Origin: Ramularia collo-cygni
Taxonomy: Eukaryota > Ascomycota > Dothideomycetes > Mycosphaerellales > Mycosphaerellaceae
Direction of reading: 5' to 3'
Length of the DNA stretch: 64,000 bases
Assembly (NCBI RefSeq): GCF_900074925.1
Contig: NW_019716258.1
Location: forward strand, 1,525,377 to 1,589,376
Shown here: positions 33,906 to 44,400 of the stretch, piece after piece
Numbering within the stretch: position 1 is the first letter of the stretch
Layout: the number at the start of each line of letters is the position of its first letter
The notes under the pieces: model-generated
The model's input: only the letters and a program-made list of their open reading frames with translations
Database searches by the model: none
What the model was told of the DNA's origin: nothing
Translations under genes and position numbers: made by a program

Positions 33906-34837
33906 TTAACTTCATGCGACAACGCAAGTCGGAGTTCGGACGTTGGGAAGCTCAAGGGTGCTCGACGGAGAAGCGAGTTCTGGATCATTTCGCAAGGGGC
34001 CAGAAATTGTGTTTGAAGACCAACACAGCGTTCAAAATGAGGTCTGATCTGCGATAGCATCGATGAGCCGGAAGCTCTCCACTGTGCAGCAACGAGTGAT
34101 GTTCCAACGCAAGGAGCGTCCACATCGACAACGCAAAATTTGACAGGAATATTCCTCCAAAAAGGCCCATCCGCCCTGTGANAAGGGGATTTGAAAAATG
34201 ACAGTATACTTGACAATCACGGAACCTCCACCGCAACCAGTCAATGACAGCATCATATTTGGACACGAAACATGAATGAGATTGAACATCATGCGATCTA
34301 TCATACGTCGTAGTTGTGGTTTCTAAAGATCGTGGCAAAAAANGGTTTTTTTCGAGTAGAATGAGCGCTCGCTATTTACCAAACCCCTTGGAAAGTGACT
34401 ATGCTAACGATGGAAATATTAGCGGCATCTGTTACCTTCTCTCCATGTCTCCGCTTTCTTCGTGGACAAGGCACTATTGATCTCACTAGCAAGGATGGTG
34501 ATGTTTCACTTCATATCACAGTCCCTAGACGCTAGGGAGGATGTACGACGCTTGATTCCCAATAGTAATGATGATTGCCTGACTATATAGTGAGTGAATG
34601 GCCCTTCTCGAATACCCTGTCTATCACACGCTACAACTTTCCACCTAAAGCTCTAATTACAAATCCAACAAGCGAGTGAATCCATCGAAGTAGATGCTCC
34701 CGAATCGTCCTAACAAGTGCAGATGTAGATGTATACTGGCGGAGCAGTAGTTGTAGCTGCTGGTGCGCTTTTGCTATGATCGAAGGACGATAGGCCTCGG
34801 AGATGTGTAGGAGGTGGTTGGGGAGTGTCGGATTCCA
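33906..34837. other. Intergenic, nothing recognised
   Basis: 932 bp, AT-rich in its second half. It has two Ns (34182, 34343) and no supported coding frame. It holds the 3' flank of the PAN-like gene. Confidence 0.45.
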
Positions 34838-35158
34838 CTACTTGGGACAGATGCCAAGGATAACTCGCAGGTCAGGGTTCGGGACACCCAGCGAGCCTTT
34901 CATGTAGCACTCAGTTCCCACGTATGAGAATCCGACACATTGGGAAGCCTGCTTGCACCTGGCAGCGCATTCGGGTAGATCCTTGGCGAAAGAATTGTAG
35001 AAATCGCCACCGTAGGAGTCGATGCCACAGTTGATTGTGCAGCCGTTGATGTTTTGGAAAGGGAAACACGCGGCTCGCTTCTCCTGCGTGTGGTCTTTGG
35101 CGACTGGCGAAGCAGCTACGGCAGCTACGGAGGCGGCGATGATGTAGGTGATCTTCAT
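34838..35158 (-). CDS. Small secreted Cys-rich protein, PAN/Apple-like
   Basis: 106 aa, single exon: signal peptide MKITYIIAASVAAVAASPVA, a short pro-region ending in KR (Kex2-type), then a mature part of about 78 residues with eight cysteines. The segment CAARCKQASQCVGFSY followed by ECYMKG fits the PAN/Apple core (C-x3-C-x5-C-x-G-F-x-Y...C). Such domains bind protein or carbohydrate outside the cell. Size, signal, propeptide and Cys content match a typical fungal effector candidate or wall-associated protein; a role in host contact is inference. A GTT trinucleotide repeat lies within 10 bp upstream of the ATG. Confidence 0.82.
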   Translation of the reverse strand: MKITYIIAASVAAVAASPVAKDHTQEKRAACFPFQNINGCTINCGIDSYGGDFYNSFAKDLPECAARCKQASQCVGFSYVGTECYMKGSLGVPNPDLRVILGICPK

Positions 35159-35163
35159 GGTGA

Positions 35164-35164
<1 letters not shown>

Positions 35165-35212
<48 letters not shown>

Positions 35213-35213
35213 G
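35165..35213. repeat. GTT/AAC trinucleotide microsatellite, about 16 units
   Basis: An uninterrupted run of GTT units (AAC on the gene strand) ends 6 bp before the start codon of the secreted PAN-like gene, inside its 5' leader. Length variation here would alter the leader but not the protein. Confidence 0.95.
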
Positions 35214-36621
35214 CTGCGGCAGGTGATTGTGCTTGGAGTCTTCGTGGATGAGATTGGTATGCTTGGAATGAAGCTGATGAGATTGATGTCTTCCTCGTTC
35301 GTGGGAAACTACCTGTACTTTATAGGCAAACCTGGCCATGCCAATGGTCAAATCACCCACGGACGCCGCCTAAAGCTCGCAGGTAATGTGATGCAAATGT
35401 CTCGGGTCGTAACATGATTGTAGAACTACCGCATGATTGTCACTTAATCATGAACACAATTCTCCTGATCAAGCTAGATGGTTCCATGCCATTGGAACAC
35501 CCAGTGGATCGCTTCCAGTCCATCCAAGACCTTTCCAAAGCAGACAATCTAGCAAGAAAGCCTTCCAATAAGCTAGNCGACACTAAGAAGGAAGCTTTAG
35601 GACCCTGTCAGCGTCATACAGGGTAGTGTCTCCATATATGGCTCGATTGAGACACTTACCCAAAAGCGCATTTTCTTGGCATTTGATACCACACTCTTTG
35701 TCACTCGCTTCATCTTTGACTATTGCACAACACAGGAGAAGGGGCGAGATCCCAACAAGCAACATCGATCGCTGGATGAGCAGTTCTCGTCATCCATTTC
35801 AAGATCCATTTCAAGCGGCGGTTGAACGCTGTAGGGTAGAAAGATGTCCGAGGGTCGTCCAAAAGTCGTGGTCAGATCCCGGCGCTTTTGCGTGGCCAGA
35901 CCGGAGTATCGTCAACCATTGAGTTATCTGCCGAGACCAGAGCCCAGAAAGACGTGCTCGGAGAAGCATGGGAGAGACCTGTTCTCGCAACCATGGTTCG
36001 AGTGGTAGTCTCGATTCCTCTCTTCTCCCACACTTGTGGCCAGGCTTCACTACTGGAGTGGGTGGCCTTGGCGCGGAGGCAAGACGAGCCTAGCCTTTGG
36101 AGTGGTTATGTGAAGACACCCAAATCCTCTACCAGACCTGTGATGTCGTGGTGTCGCAGACCCTGCATGCTCCGGTCTTCTAGATCTGTCCATAGATGAT
36201 AGCTAGTGAGGACACTGTCGCCGAGAATTGGTAGGGCGACGTTAGACCCCATAGGTTAGTCTAGTGGCGAAACTTCGTCACGATGTGCCTAATTAGGTAA
36301 CTTTTGTTCAAAGACCAGAACTCCCAGTTCAGCTCGAAATACGGGGTATTATATTCGCATGCAAGGGCATCATTGCAAGGAACTTCGCTCGCTTGAAATG
36401 AATGTTATATGTTGTCACACTAATATTCAAATTCTCCTGCCTCTATGTACCGGGGCCAACCATTTTCAATGATAGATGACTTCACACGATTCCATTGATA
36501 TCGATTGCTGTGTATATTGCACGTCTCTTTTGTCCCATCCTAATGCTTCTTCTCCACCCTTTTCAATCATCAATCATTCACATCTAAAGAATGCAATCAT
36601 CAAAGACCCACAACTCGCTCA
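35214..36621. other. Gene-poor stretch, nothing recognised
   Basis: 1.4 kb upstream of the PAN-like gene and downstream of the GPI-type gene. Open frames near 35.6-36.2 kb on both strands have no recognisable domain. Confidence 0.45.
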
Positions 36622-38002
36622 TCAAAGAATAAACCAAGCAACCGCAAACCACACAACCCAACCACAACTCCGAACCTCCCATCTCCTCGCCTCCGACCTT
36701 ACCCGAGACTCCACAGCGCTTGTAGTAGTACCAGGACCCCAAGGACTGGCCGTAACAGTCTCAGTCTTGCGTTCCCCCCTCGAGCTACATATCGGCAACT
36801 TAGTCGCAGACTCCTGCCGAGCCATCAGGCCTCGTTTCGCAACAGAATCATCCGTCAAAGTCGCGCAGCCTGGCCAAGTAGTAACTCCATCGCCGCCGAC
36901 TGTTGCCACGTCGTCGCGCTTCGAAAGCGCTGTAGGGGTCGGTAAAGGTAGGGATAGCTTGATGTTTGTACATTGTCCCAGAGGATAGTTTGCTGGGAAG
37001 TAGGCTGCGAGTTTCGGGAGCAGAAAAGCCGTTGCTTCGTGTTTGGAATTGTTTCTATGATGTGTGATTTTGAGGACTTTGACATGGTCTGTATAGACCA
37101 AAGGAGTGAAGAGGGTAGTGGTAGAGGCCTCGAGACATTCGGCTCCTCCAGTACCGCAGCGAGCTATGTTGTGAGCTGTTGCCGTTGGACCTAAATTGAG
37201 ATTCCAACCAGACGGTCCTGTCTGCGTGCTATCTCATTTGTTAGCAATTTTGCATCAACAGACCACTCAACCGCGGTAAGACTTACACTGTAGTGATGCG
37301 CCCGTCAGGTAGAACAAATGGACCAACCACAATGTTACATTCGCAGTTGAGACTATTGCTCGGGCATGGCGGCCGATCACAGCTCGTGGCACTCCGAGAG
37401 TAGTAAAGGTTGAACTCCATGGTGTTGCAAACCACATCCATACACGTGTTGTGCAAGTAGTGGGTGACAAGAGCCGTGCGATTGGTGAGTAGCTCCCAAT
37501 GAACAATGGCGCCTTTGTCAAATGTAATCTCGCAGCCTTTACCATTGCAGTATGCGGCATTTCCTGCGGGCGTTGTTCCTGGTGGTTCACAAGCAGGCGA
37601 GCTCCGTGAATGTATCGTTGGGCTGGTCCATTCGTCTGTGATCGTAGTTGTGGTGGGTACTGATAAGATGTGGGTGGTAACCTCAATCTGAGTGATGATT
37701 GAGGTTACGATAACCGTTGAAATGGAAACAACACCAGGGCTTGTCACTGTAATGGAACAGAACGGATGACCGAAGAAGTGGCTCTTCGACCCCGTTCTTG
37801 GAATGAAAGGGCTCCAGCTAGATGACCGCCCATCAGATGGCCTCAATGAGCCTTCCGTCCAGGTCGTGCCGCCAAAGTCCGACCGAGAGGCTAGGTATTC
37901 AGGTGGTCCGCCAGTTCCCAGAGCTTCAGTGTTTGTGGTTTCTGCCGTGATGAAGGCATTGGCGGTCGCTATAAAACAAAAGCTCAGAGCTTTTATCATC
38001 AT
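36622..38002 (-). CDS. Secreted Ser/Thr-rich protein with GPI-type tail
   Basis: Two exons (38002-37287, 37228-36622) joined in phase 2 across a 58-bp GTAAGT...TAG intron; 440 aa. ATG 38002 gives a signal peptide (MMIKALSFCFIATANAFITA). The middle is Ser/Thr-rich (VISTVIVTSIITQIEVTTH), with a Cys-rich block: CEPPGTTPAGNAAYCNGKGC, then CPSNSLNCEC. Dibasic sites SKRDD and AKRGL occur in exon 2. The extreme C-terminus is hydrophobic (CGWVVWFAVAWFIL), as in a GPI-attachment signal. It is probably a cell-wall or plasma-membrane surface protein. I cannot name a family. Confidence 0.75.
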
Positions 38003-39187
38003 CACAGACAAAAGGGTTTTCAGACGGAGTGTTGAAGTTGCGAAACTTTCTCCTGAGATAGAAGCGTACGCTCAACGTGCTTCGGCGGCAGTCAAAGCAT
38101 CAATTGCTGAAAATCAGATGCACAAACGTAGTAGAGCAAGTCTAAATGTCTAGTGCTTATATCGGGACGAAGATCGAGGCATTCGAAAGGCAGCTGCATT
38201 TCGAGCCGCGTAATCCTCGAGTCGATGTTACCTGCTTGCGTGGATCGAAAGCCTGACCAGTACCCGCGATATTATAACAACGTGTTGCAGACATGGCACA
38301 CATTATGGGAGCAGTTCAAGTCATGGCCGTTTGTGCCACGAGGCATCGGAAGCCAGAAACCCACACTCACTCTCAAGCCTTCTATTCGGGATTTGTCGCT
38401 CACNAGCAGTGACACTCGTTCGTTGCAACAGCCTATAATGTACAACGCAGATGCTGCACTTCCCAGGGTGGCAGACGACTTCTTCGGGTGCTTTCATGCG
38501 GAGTCAGCTTATATCAATCCCGATGTAAGCTTCAGCTGCAGCAATCGATACCTGTGAAACGGACTTCGCATGGCAACCCAACAAGATTATGCACCTGACA
38601 TTATGATCAGCTTCAGGATACAGGTATTGGAGCAAACTTCTCTTCCGTCACTTATAACCTGTAGTCTCATGCGTCATTATACGGTGCAGAAGATACNGTC
38701 ATATGCTTGTACAGCATGTACTGTCCATGCGATCGATCGGTGGCTCCACGACAATCAAAGTACTGATGTCCAGTTGGGATATTCCCAGAACCATGTTACG
38801 TAGCTACAATTTAGGTCAGCTGGGGATTGCAAAGACAGCAATGTGGACGTCGTGTAATGTGTTGGGTTGAAGTGCTCCCACCATTTCATGCGGGTGCTCT
38901 TATAATACGGTACTGCAGATTGACCAGACCGCATAGTGGCAAAGGGAATCGCCACATTTCGAGCGGTGATGGTGTGTCGGTTCTCCTCAGTAAGCACGAC
39001 ATCCCGATTGATACCATGAAGATGCTCAGACGCAGCCTTCTGAAACTTGTGCACACTGAGAGCGCAAATCAGATCATCTGTGCATCTCGCCCACATTTGG
39101 ACGTGGCATTGCTCTGACATACGGCGCCCAGGACATCAGAGGTGCGCCCGAGATTGCGAAGGATTTCAACCATACTACGCCCGCATA
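38003..39187. other. Intergenic; may hide a first exon of the A1-like gene
   Basis: 1.2 kb with weak open frames (one of 134 residues at 38153-38557 contains an N and no known motif). The A1-like gene lacks a signal peptide from its first plausible ATG, so a small 5' exon may lie here, but I could not identify it. Confidence 0.4.
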
Positions 39188-40993
39188 ATGGCGCTCTCGA
39201 TCAATCCAAGCTACCAGTGGGAAGGCAACGATGGTCCATGGTCCACATTTGATCTCCGTGTGGGAACGCCACCGCAGCTCGTTCGAGTTCTCCCATCGAC
39301 TTCGGGCTCTGAAGTGTGGGTTGTTCATCCTCAGGGTTGCAACAACAAAAGTGTCGCCAATTGCAATGAACGACGTGGCGGGCTCTTCCAATGGAACTCT
39401 TCGAGCACGTTCGTTGATCTCAGCACGTCCAAAGCTGAGCCTTACTTCCAGCTCAACTTCGAATCGGAGAAGTCTCTTGGGTACAAGGGGCCTGCGCTTG
39501 TGGGAACTGATGTCGTTGCGCTTGGTGGAGAAGGAGATGTTATACCGCCTTTGGAGTCTCAGGTCGTTGCTGCGTTCGCCAATCAATTTCCTTTCATAGG
39601 CCAGCTCGGGTTAAAAGCGCGGAACGCGACGATCGTAAACGCAACTGATCAGCATGAGAGTATCCTCGGAGCTCTGAAAGAGAATGGCAAGGTGAGGGCC
39701 CCCTACTGGGCCTACACTGCTGGCGCTCAGTACCGACCACCAGAGGGGAAGCAGTATGGCAGTCTGACATTTGGCGGCTGGGATAAGAAGCGCGGAGACT
39801 TGGAGCATGGCTTGACTGTTCCTTTCGGGTCTGAACAGGATCTCTTGGTTTCAATCACAGGCATCACCCTTGACACAGTCTCAGGGCCAGTGTCCACTGG
39901 CGGACTACCGATATCTACGTATATCGACAGCATGGTCCCGGNGATTTGGCTTCCCGTGGCAGCCTGCAGCTCCTTCGAATCAGCATTTGGTCTGGTGTGG
40001 AATGATACAGCAAAACGATACTACGCGAACGATACTGACACGCTCAAGATGCGGAATCCCAACATTACCTTCTCACTAGCAGGAAGTGATGAGACTCACG
40101 CCCGAAGCGTGGACGTCGTACTTCCATATTTGGCCTTTGATCTGACAACAGACTCTGGAGGCTATTTCCCACTGAAGCGTGCGGCGAATGAGAGCCAGTA
40201 TTTCCTTGGACGGACGTTCTTGCAAGAAGCATACCTCGCGGTGGACTACAATCGCAAAGAGTTCACCATAGCCCAGGCCAGCTTCCCCGCTGGCAACGAT
40301 GAAAGAGAGATCGTAGTGTACCACCACAGGAGTAGCTCAAGTCTGAGCAAAGGTGCCATCGCGGGCATCTGTATCGGAGCCATAACTGCACTTTTGGTAA
40401 TCATCGGTCGCCTTGCGTGGCTTTGGCGGCAGAAGAAACTGGCAAGAGAACGCAGGTGGGGCACAGTCGGACTGCCTGATCCAAGGGAGACATCGCTCAA
40501 CGACAGAAGCGGCGACCTTCGCGGTTGGATCAAGCCGCTGGAAGGGTATGACATCAAAGAAGATGTTGTCAAACCCGAGCTCGACGCCAATTCGACAGCT
40601 CGGTGTGTTGGTACTGCGCATCGCCACGAGTTGGCGACTGGCGAAGCGGAATCACGGGCTTTCAGTCGTGGCAGTCTCATATCTGAAGACACTGATGTTT
40701 CGATTGCAGAACTTGATGGAGCAGATACTCTGGTCGGGGATTCCACAGCAGTATCTCCACTCCAAATCTCCGACATCTCGGGCTCGCCGCCGCCGATGGG
40801 GTACCCTTCGCCACAAGAAGAGACTTCGCCGTCAACCAGAGGGAGACGACCTTCACTCGGTAGATTTAAGACGTTCTTTCACGAGCTCCAGTCTGCCTCT
40901 GGCCATGGCGATGGATCATCGAAGCCAGAGCTCGAGACGAAGCTGGAGACCAACGGGAGCCAGTCAGCAGCGGACGACANAAAGAGCGAGTAG
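39188..40993 (+). CDS. Membrane-anchored aspartic protease homologue (A1-like), catalytic Asp lost
   Basis: At least 601 aa. The ectodomain follows the pepsin-like A1 fold: WEGNDGPWSTFDLRVGTPPQ, then VRVLPSTSGSEVWVV where active enzymes have DTGS (first Asp replaced by Ser), LTFGGWDKKR, the second site YIDSMVP with Asp kept but Gly lost, and FLGRTFLQEAYLAVDYNRKEF at the C-lobe. One transmembrane helix (GAIAGICIGAITALLVIIG) and a cytoplasmic tail of about 190 residues, rich in Ser, Asp and Pro, follow. It is probably a non-catalytic surface protein or sensor; many fungal homologues share this loss. No signal peptide is seen at ATG 39188; the frame stays open to 39047, so the true start is uncertain. 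Ns at 39942 and 40980. Confidence 0.82.
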   Translation: MALSINPSYQWEGNDGPWSTFDLRVGTPPQLVRVLPSTSGSEVWVVHPQGCNNKSVANCNERRGGLFQWNSSSTFVDLSTSKAEPYFQLNFESEKSLGYKGPALVGTDVVALGGEGDVIPPLESQVVAAFANQFPFIGQLGLKARNATIVNATDQHESILGALKENGKVRAPYWAYTAGAQYRPPEGKQYGSLTFGGWDKKRGDLEHGLTVPFGSEQDLLVSITGITLDTVSGPVSTGGLPISTYIDSMVPXIWLPVAACSSFESAFGLVWNDTAKRYYANDTDTLKMRNPNITFSLAGSDETHARSVDVVLPYLAFDLTTDSGGYFPLKRAANESQYFLGRTFLQEAYLAVDYNRKEFTIAQASFPAGNDEREIVVYHHRSSSSLSKGAIAGICIGAITALLVIIGRLAWLWRQKKLARERRWGTVGLPDPRETSLNDRSGDLRGWIKPLEGYDIKEDVVKPELDANSTARCVGTAHRHELATGEAESRAFSRGSLISEDTDVSIAELDGADTLVGDSTAVSPLQISDISGSPPPMGYPSPQEETSPSTRGRRPSLGRFKTFFHELQSASGHGDGSSKPELETKLETNGSQSAADDXKSE

Positions 40994-41412
40994 AAGGAAC
41001 CGAGGCCAGAGAATTGGTAGAAGCGGTTTGCATGTTTGGTGGGTGCGTGTATGTACTGTACTATAATTGGAACGTCGAGCATCGTGTATGCGATTGCGGG
41101 TGTCCAGTCGGAAGGTTCCACGAGAAGCGAGACGCGAGCAATCAGACTTCACCTTAATAATCACGTCAGAGCAAGGACCTAATAGCGAACCATTCCCATC
41201 ACAAACATCACATTTTCACCATTCTGCATAACGTGATGGCGTCTACTTTTCATCACGGAGACTAGTCCAACGAGTAGAGCTTCATCGACCAAAGACGGCA
41301 ACAATTGGAGGCAGCAATGGAACGCCGTCGCTAAATCTTATCTTCCAAAAGGCCACCTTTCACTGCGAAAGGCCTCCTCCTTCACTCAACTGCATCGGCG
41401 CTTCATCTCAAT
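40994..41412. other. Convergent 3' spacer
   Basis: 419 bp between the stops of the A1-like gene and the nucleoporin gene. Nothing recognised beyond 3' flank. Confidence 0.5.
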
Positions 41413-44400
41413 CTACCTCGCAGCCTGATTAATATTCGCCGCCAGCTCCTCCGCCTGCCTCTGCCCCGGCGGGTCCAAAGCCCNGCCTCTCAACAACTGC
41501 GCCAGAATATCGACCACCATACTCAAATTCTCCTCACTTCCAAACAAAATCCTGTCACCGCTCATCTCACTCGCAGTCATCCATTCGGCCAAAAGGTAGA
41601 TAATCTTCGCCGCAATGTGTTTCTTCCTGTTACCAACAAAAGGGTGTTCATTACCATAATAGATCTGCTCGAGAGCAGGGAGTAATGTCTCGTGTGGGAT
41701 CTCCAGGTCGAGGAAGATGTCCACAGCCCATGTCTGCGTGATCTGGCTTGCGGAAGGGGTCTCGGCTGCGTAACGCTCGAGCATGGGGAGGAGCGCTTGG
41801 ATGGGGAACGTAGAGGGTGCGGCGTGCAATCTCCTTCCAAGTTCGCGGACTTTGGCGCCGACTGCTTCCCATGGAGCACGCTGAGTGCCGTAAAGTGCAG
41901 GCGCTTCGTTGCTCGTTTGCGTAATCAGCTGCTGCCATGAGGCCAGAATGTCTGCGGGGTTGCGGTGGTCCGCGACTTGGTAGAGCATAATGCACAGATC
42001 GTGATAGCTGCCTGGATCTGTAAAGTTGTTGAAGAGGGTCTCCACTGGAAGAATTTGGCTGTTGAGGGCTCGAATGTGAACGAGGCGGGCTTCTTCGCCG
42101 CTGTAGCGCGGGTCACTGCGGACACGATTGAGGATCTCGTCTTGAACACTGGCGATCTCGAGAAGGTCAGACACTTCGCGGAGAAGCTTCTGCTTGGTTT
42201 GGCGAGAATCTGTGATCGCTGTCTGGCGGGTGCTGGCGTTGGTCCGAGCCCGCGACAGGTAGCCAATGCGATCCTCCAAGCTAATTTCAAAGTGTGACTG
42301 CGCGATCTCGAGTTGGGTGGAAGCCGACTGGAGGTAGTCGTTGTAGTGGGCGAAGTAACGCCAAAGTAGGTCGGCGTGGCCTCTGCTGTCCTGACTACGT
42401 TTGCGAAGGTATTCCACGACGTAGGGGTTCTCGATCTTGAGGAGGCGATCAGGTTGCTGCAGTCTCTCCACGTACCAGTCGTAAAGACAAGTGAGGAAAA
42501 CAAGATCATCCGAGTCATCAATGAGTGTGTACGCCTCGTTGCGTCTCCTGACTGCCAGTGTATACCTTCCATCCACGAGCTCGGGCTGGTCTGCCGTTGT
42601 ACGATCGAGCGCTTCGATCGTTGCAAATATGAGATTGTAGCATTCACTACGGCTGTCGAAAGCTTCTTTTCTCGCATCTGGTTCTGGTCTGTCGTCCCTC
42701 AACCATGCGAGAGCTCTTTTTGACTTGTCCTTTTCAGTGGCGACAGTTAGGCAGAGTGAAATGGCGCCAGCGAAGAACTCCATTTCGACGTAGCGCTCAG
42801 TCGCCCATCTGAGATGCTCATAACTCAGACTGCTCGCGACCGTGGCAAAGAGCCTGTGACTCTCATTCAACAGAGCACGGCCAGTCTCGGTGGAGTTTGC
42901 TTCGGAAGCACGCTTGACCTGTTCTTGCGCCTTGAATATGACCACATCATCTGCGCTGCAGAAACTGCCACACCTTCGGCGAAGCGCTTCGGCGACAGTA
43001 TCTACGTTGCTGCCGTTGGCGATGTTTCGGTTGACGATGGCCTTTACGAGTTCCTTCGCAAGGTCGCGGCCAGTAGGCGAGACGAACAGTCCCTCGAAGG
43101 TGAGTTCTCTTGCCTTTTGTTTGCTATCTTCTTGGAGAAGAGCAAGAATCTCCTCAATTCGCTCGTCAAAAAGAACAAGTACGAAGCTGATACCCTCGGT
43201 GATGCTTCTGATAAGCTCGAGCAGGCTGTTCATCGCACGATGCTCGCCCTGTAGCGCAATTTCTTCTTGTCGAGAGCTGACTCTGCTCAGAGCCTCTGGA
43301 CCTGCCAATCCTTCAATGAAGCTGCGATTCCGGTCGAGAAAGTCTCTCAGCGAGTTCAAATTGAGCTGGACAGAGCGCAATTTTTCCAATGTGATGGTTG
43401 GCACCATCTGAACACCCACGCCGGGAACGACTGTTTCCTGGATGATTGTGGCTTTCCAGATTGACCGAACGATACGCGAGATGTACAGAGCCATTCCCTC
43501 GTGCCGCGGACTGGGTCGTACACTGTCAATGGGCGCAGCCGTTTGATCGATGACTGCATTCGCATTGTAGTCTGCCTTGCCACCGTGTTCGATGAATGCT
43601 TTGCGGGCTTTCTCAATGACCTCGGGATCAGTGACGTTGGCGACGCGGCTGTCAGCAACATCAACGCCCTGACCGCATGCGACGGCAAGCGCAGTCGCGG
43701 CGGTCTCACCTCGGCCATACGTTCGCACGAACCGCTTGATATCTCCCTCGAGACCTTCATCATCTGATGATCCATACTTCATGATTGACGCAAAGATGTC
43801 GACGAGTCTTCTCCGGCGGATGGTCTGAATGCCCGAAGACGTCACAATGGCAAATTCAGATGAGGTCTTGTCAAATTGTACGGCCAGCTCATTGCCAAAT
43901 CCAGTAGGCTCACCGGCAGCAGCGAAATCGTCGTTCATGGTCAAGATCTGTTCAAACCCATCCGGAAGGTCAATCCACTGGCCATACTCCGCAAAGCGGT
44001 CCTTCAGCTGGGCCGTGTCCTGCGGATTTTTGAGCCGCGCTGAGTCGAATGCCGCGCAGAAGAGCTTGGGGGTGGTAGTGCCATCCGGATTTGGGCCAGT
44101 TGCCATCCAGTAACCGGGCGGAAAGCGGGTGGCATTTGTCGTCGGTGTGAGATATCTCGAACTGCTGTCGCCTTGTCCGCTGGGGTTGTACGCGCCAACA
44201 GCTGTTTGATTTTGCTGTATCGGCGCTCGTGGTGCATGGGGATCTGTCGGGGGGAAGCGAATGTGCAGGATCTGGATGCTTGTGGGTGGGTTTTGCGCGT
44301 CTGCTTGGTAGCCATATCCACGCGTGACGGACAAGTACAGCCTGCAGCCTGTGTTGGTGGTAGCCATCATGCTGACTTTGCGTGCTTCGGTCGCCGGGAT

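Noticed and set aside
38153..38557. 134-residue plus-strand frame
   Set aside because: Contains an N, no recognisable domain and no good start context; kept as intergenic.
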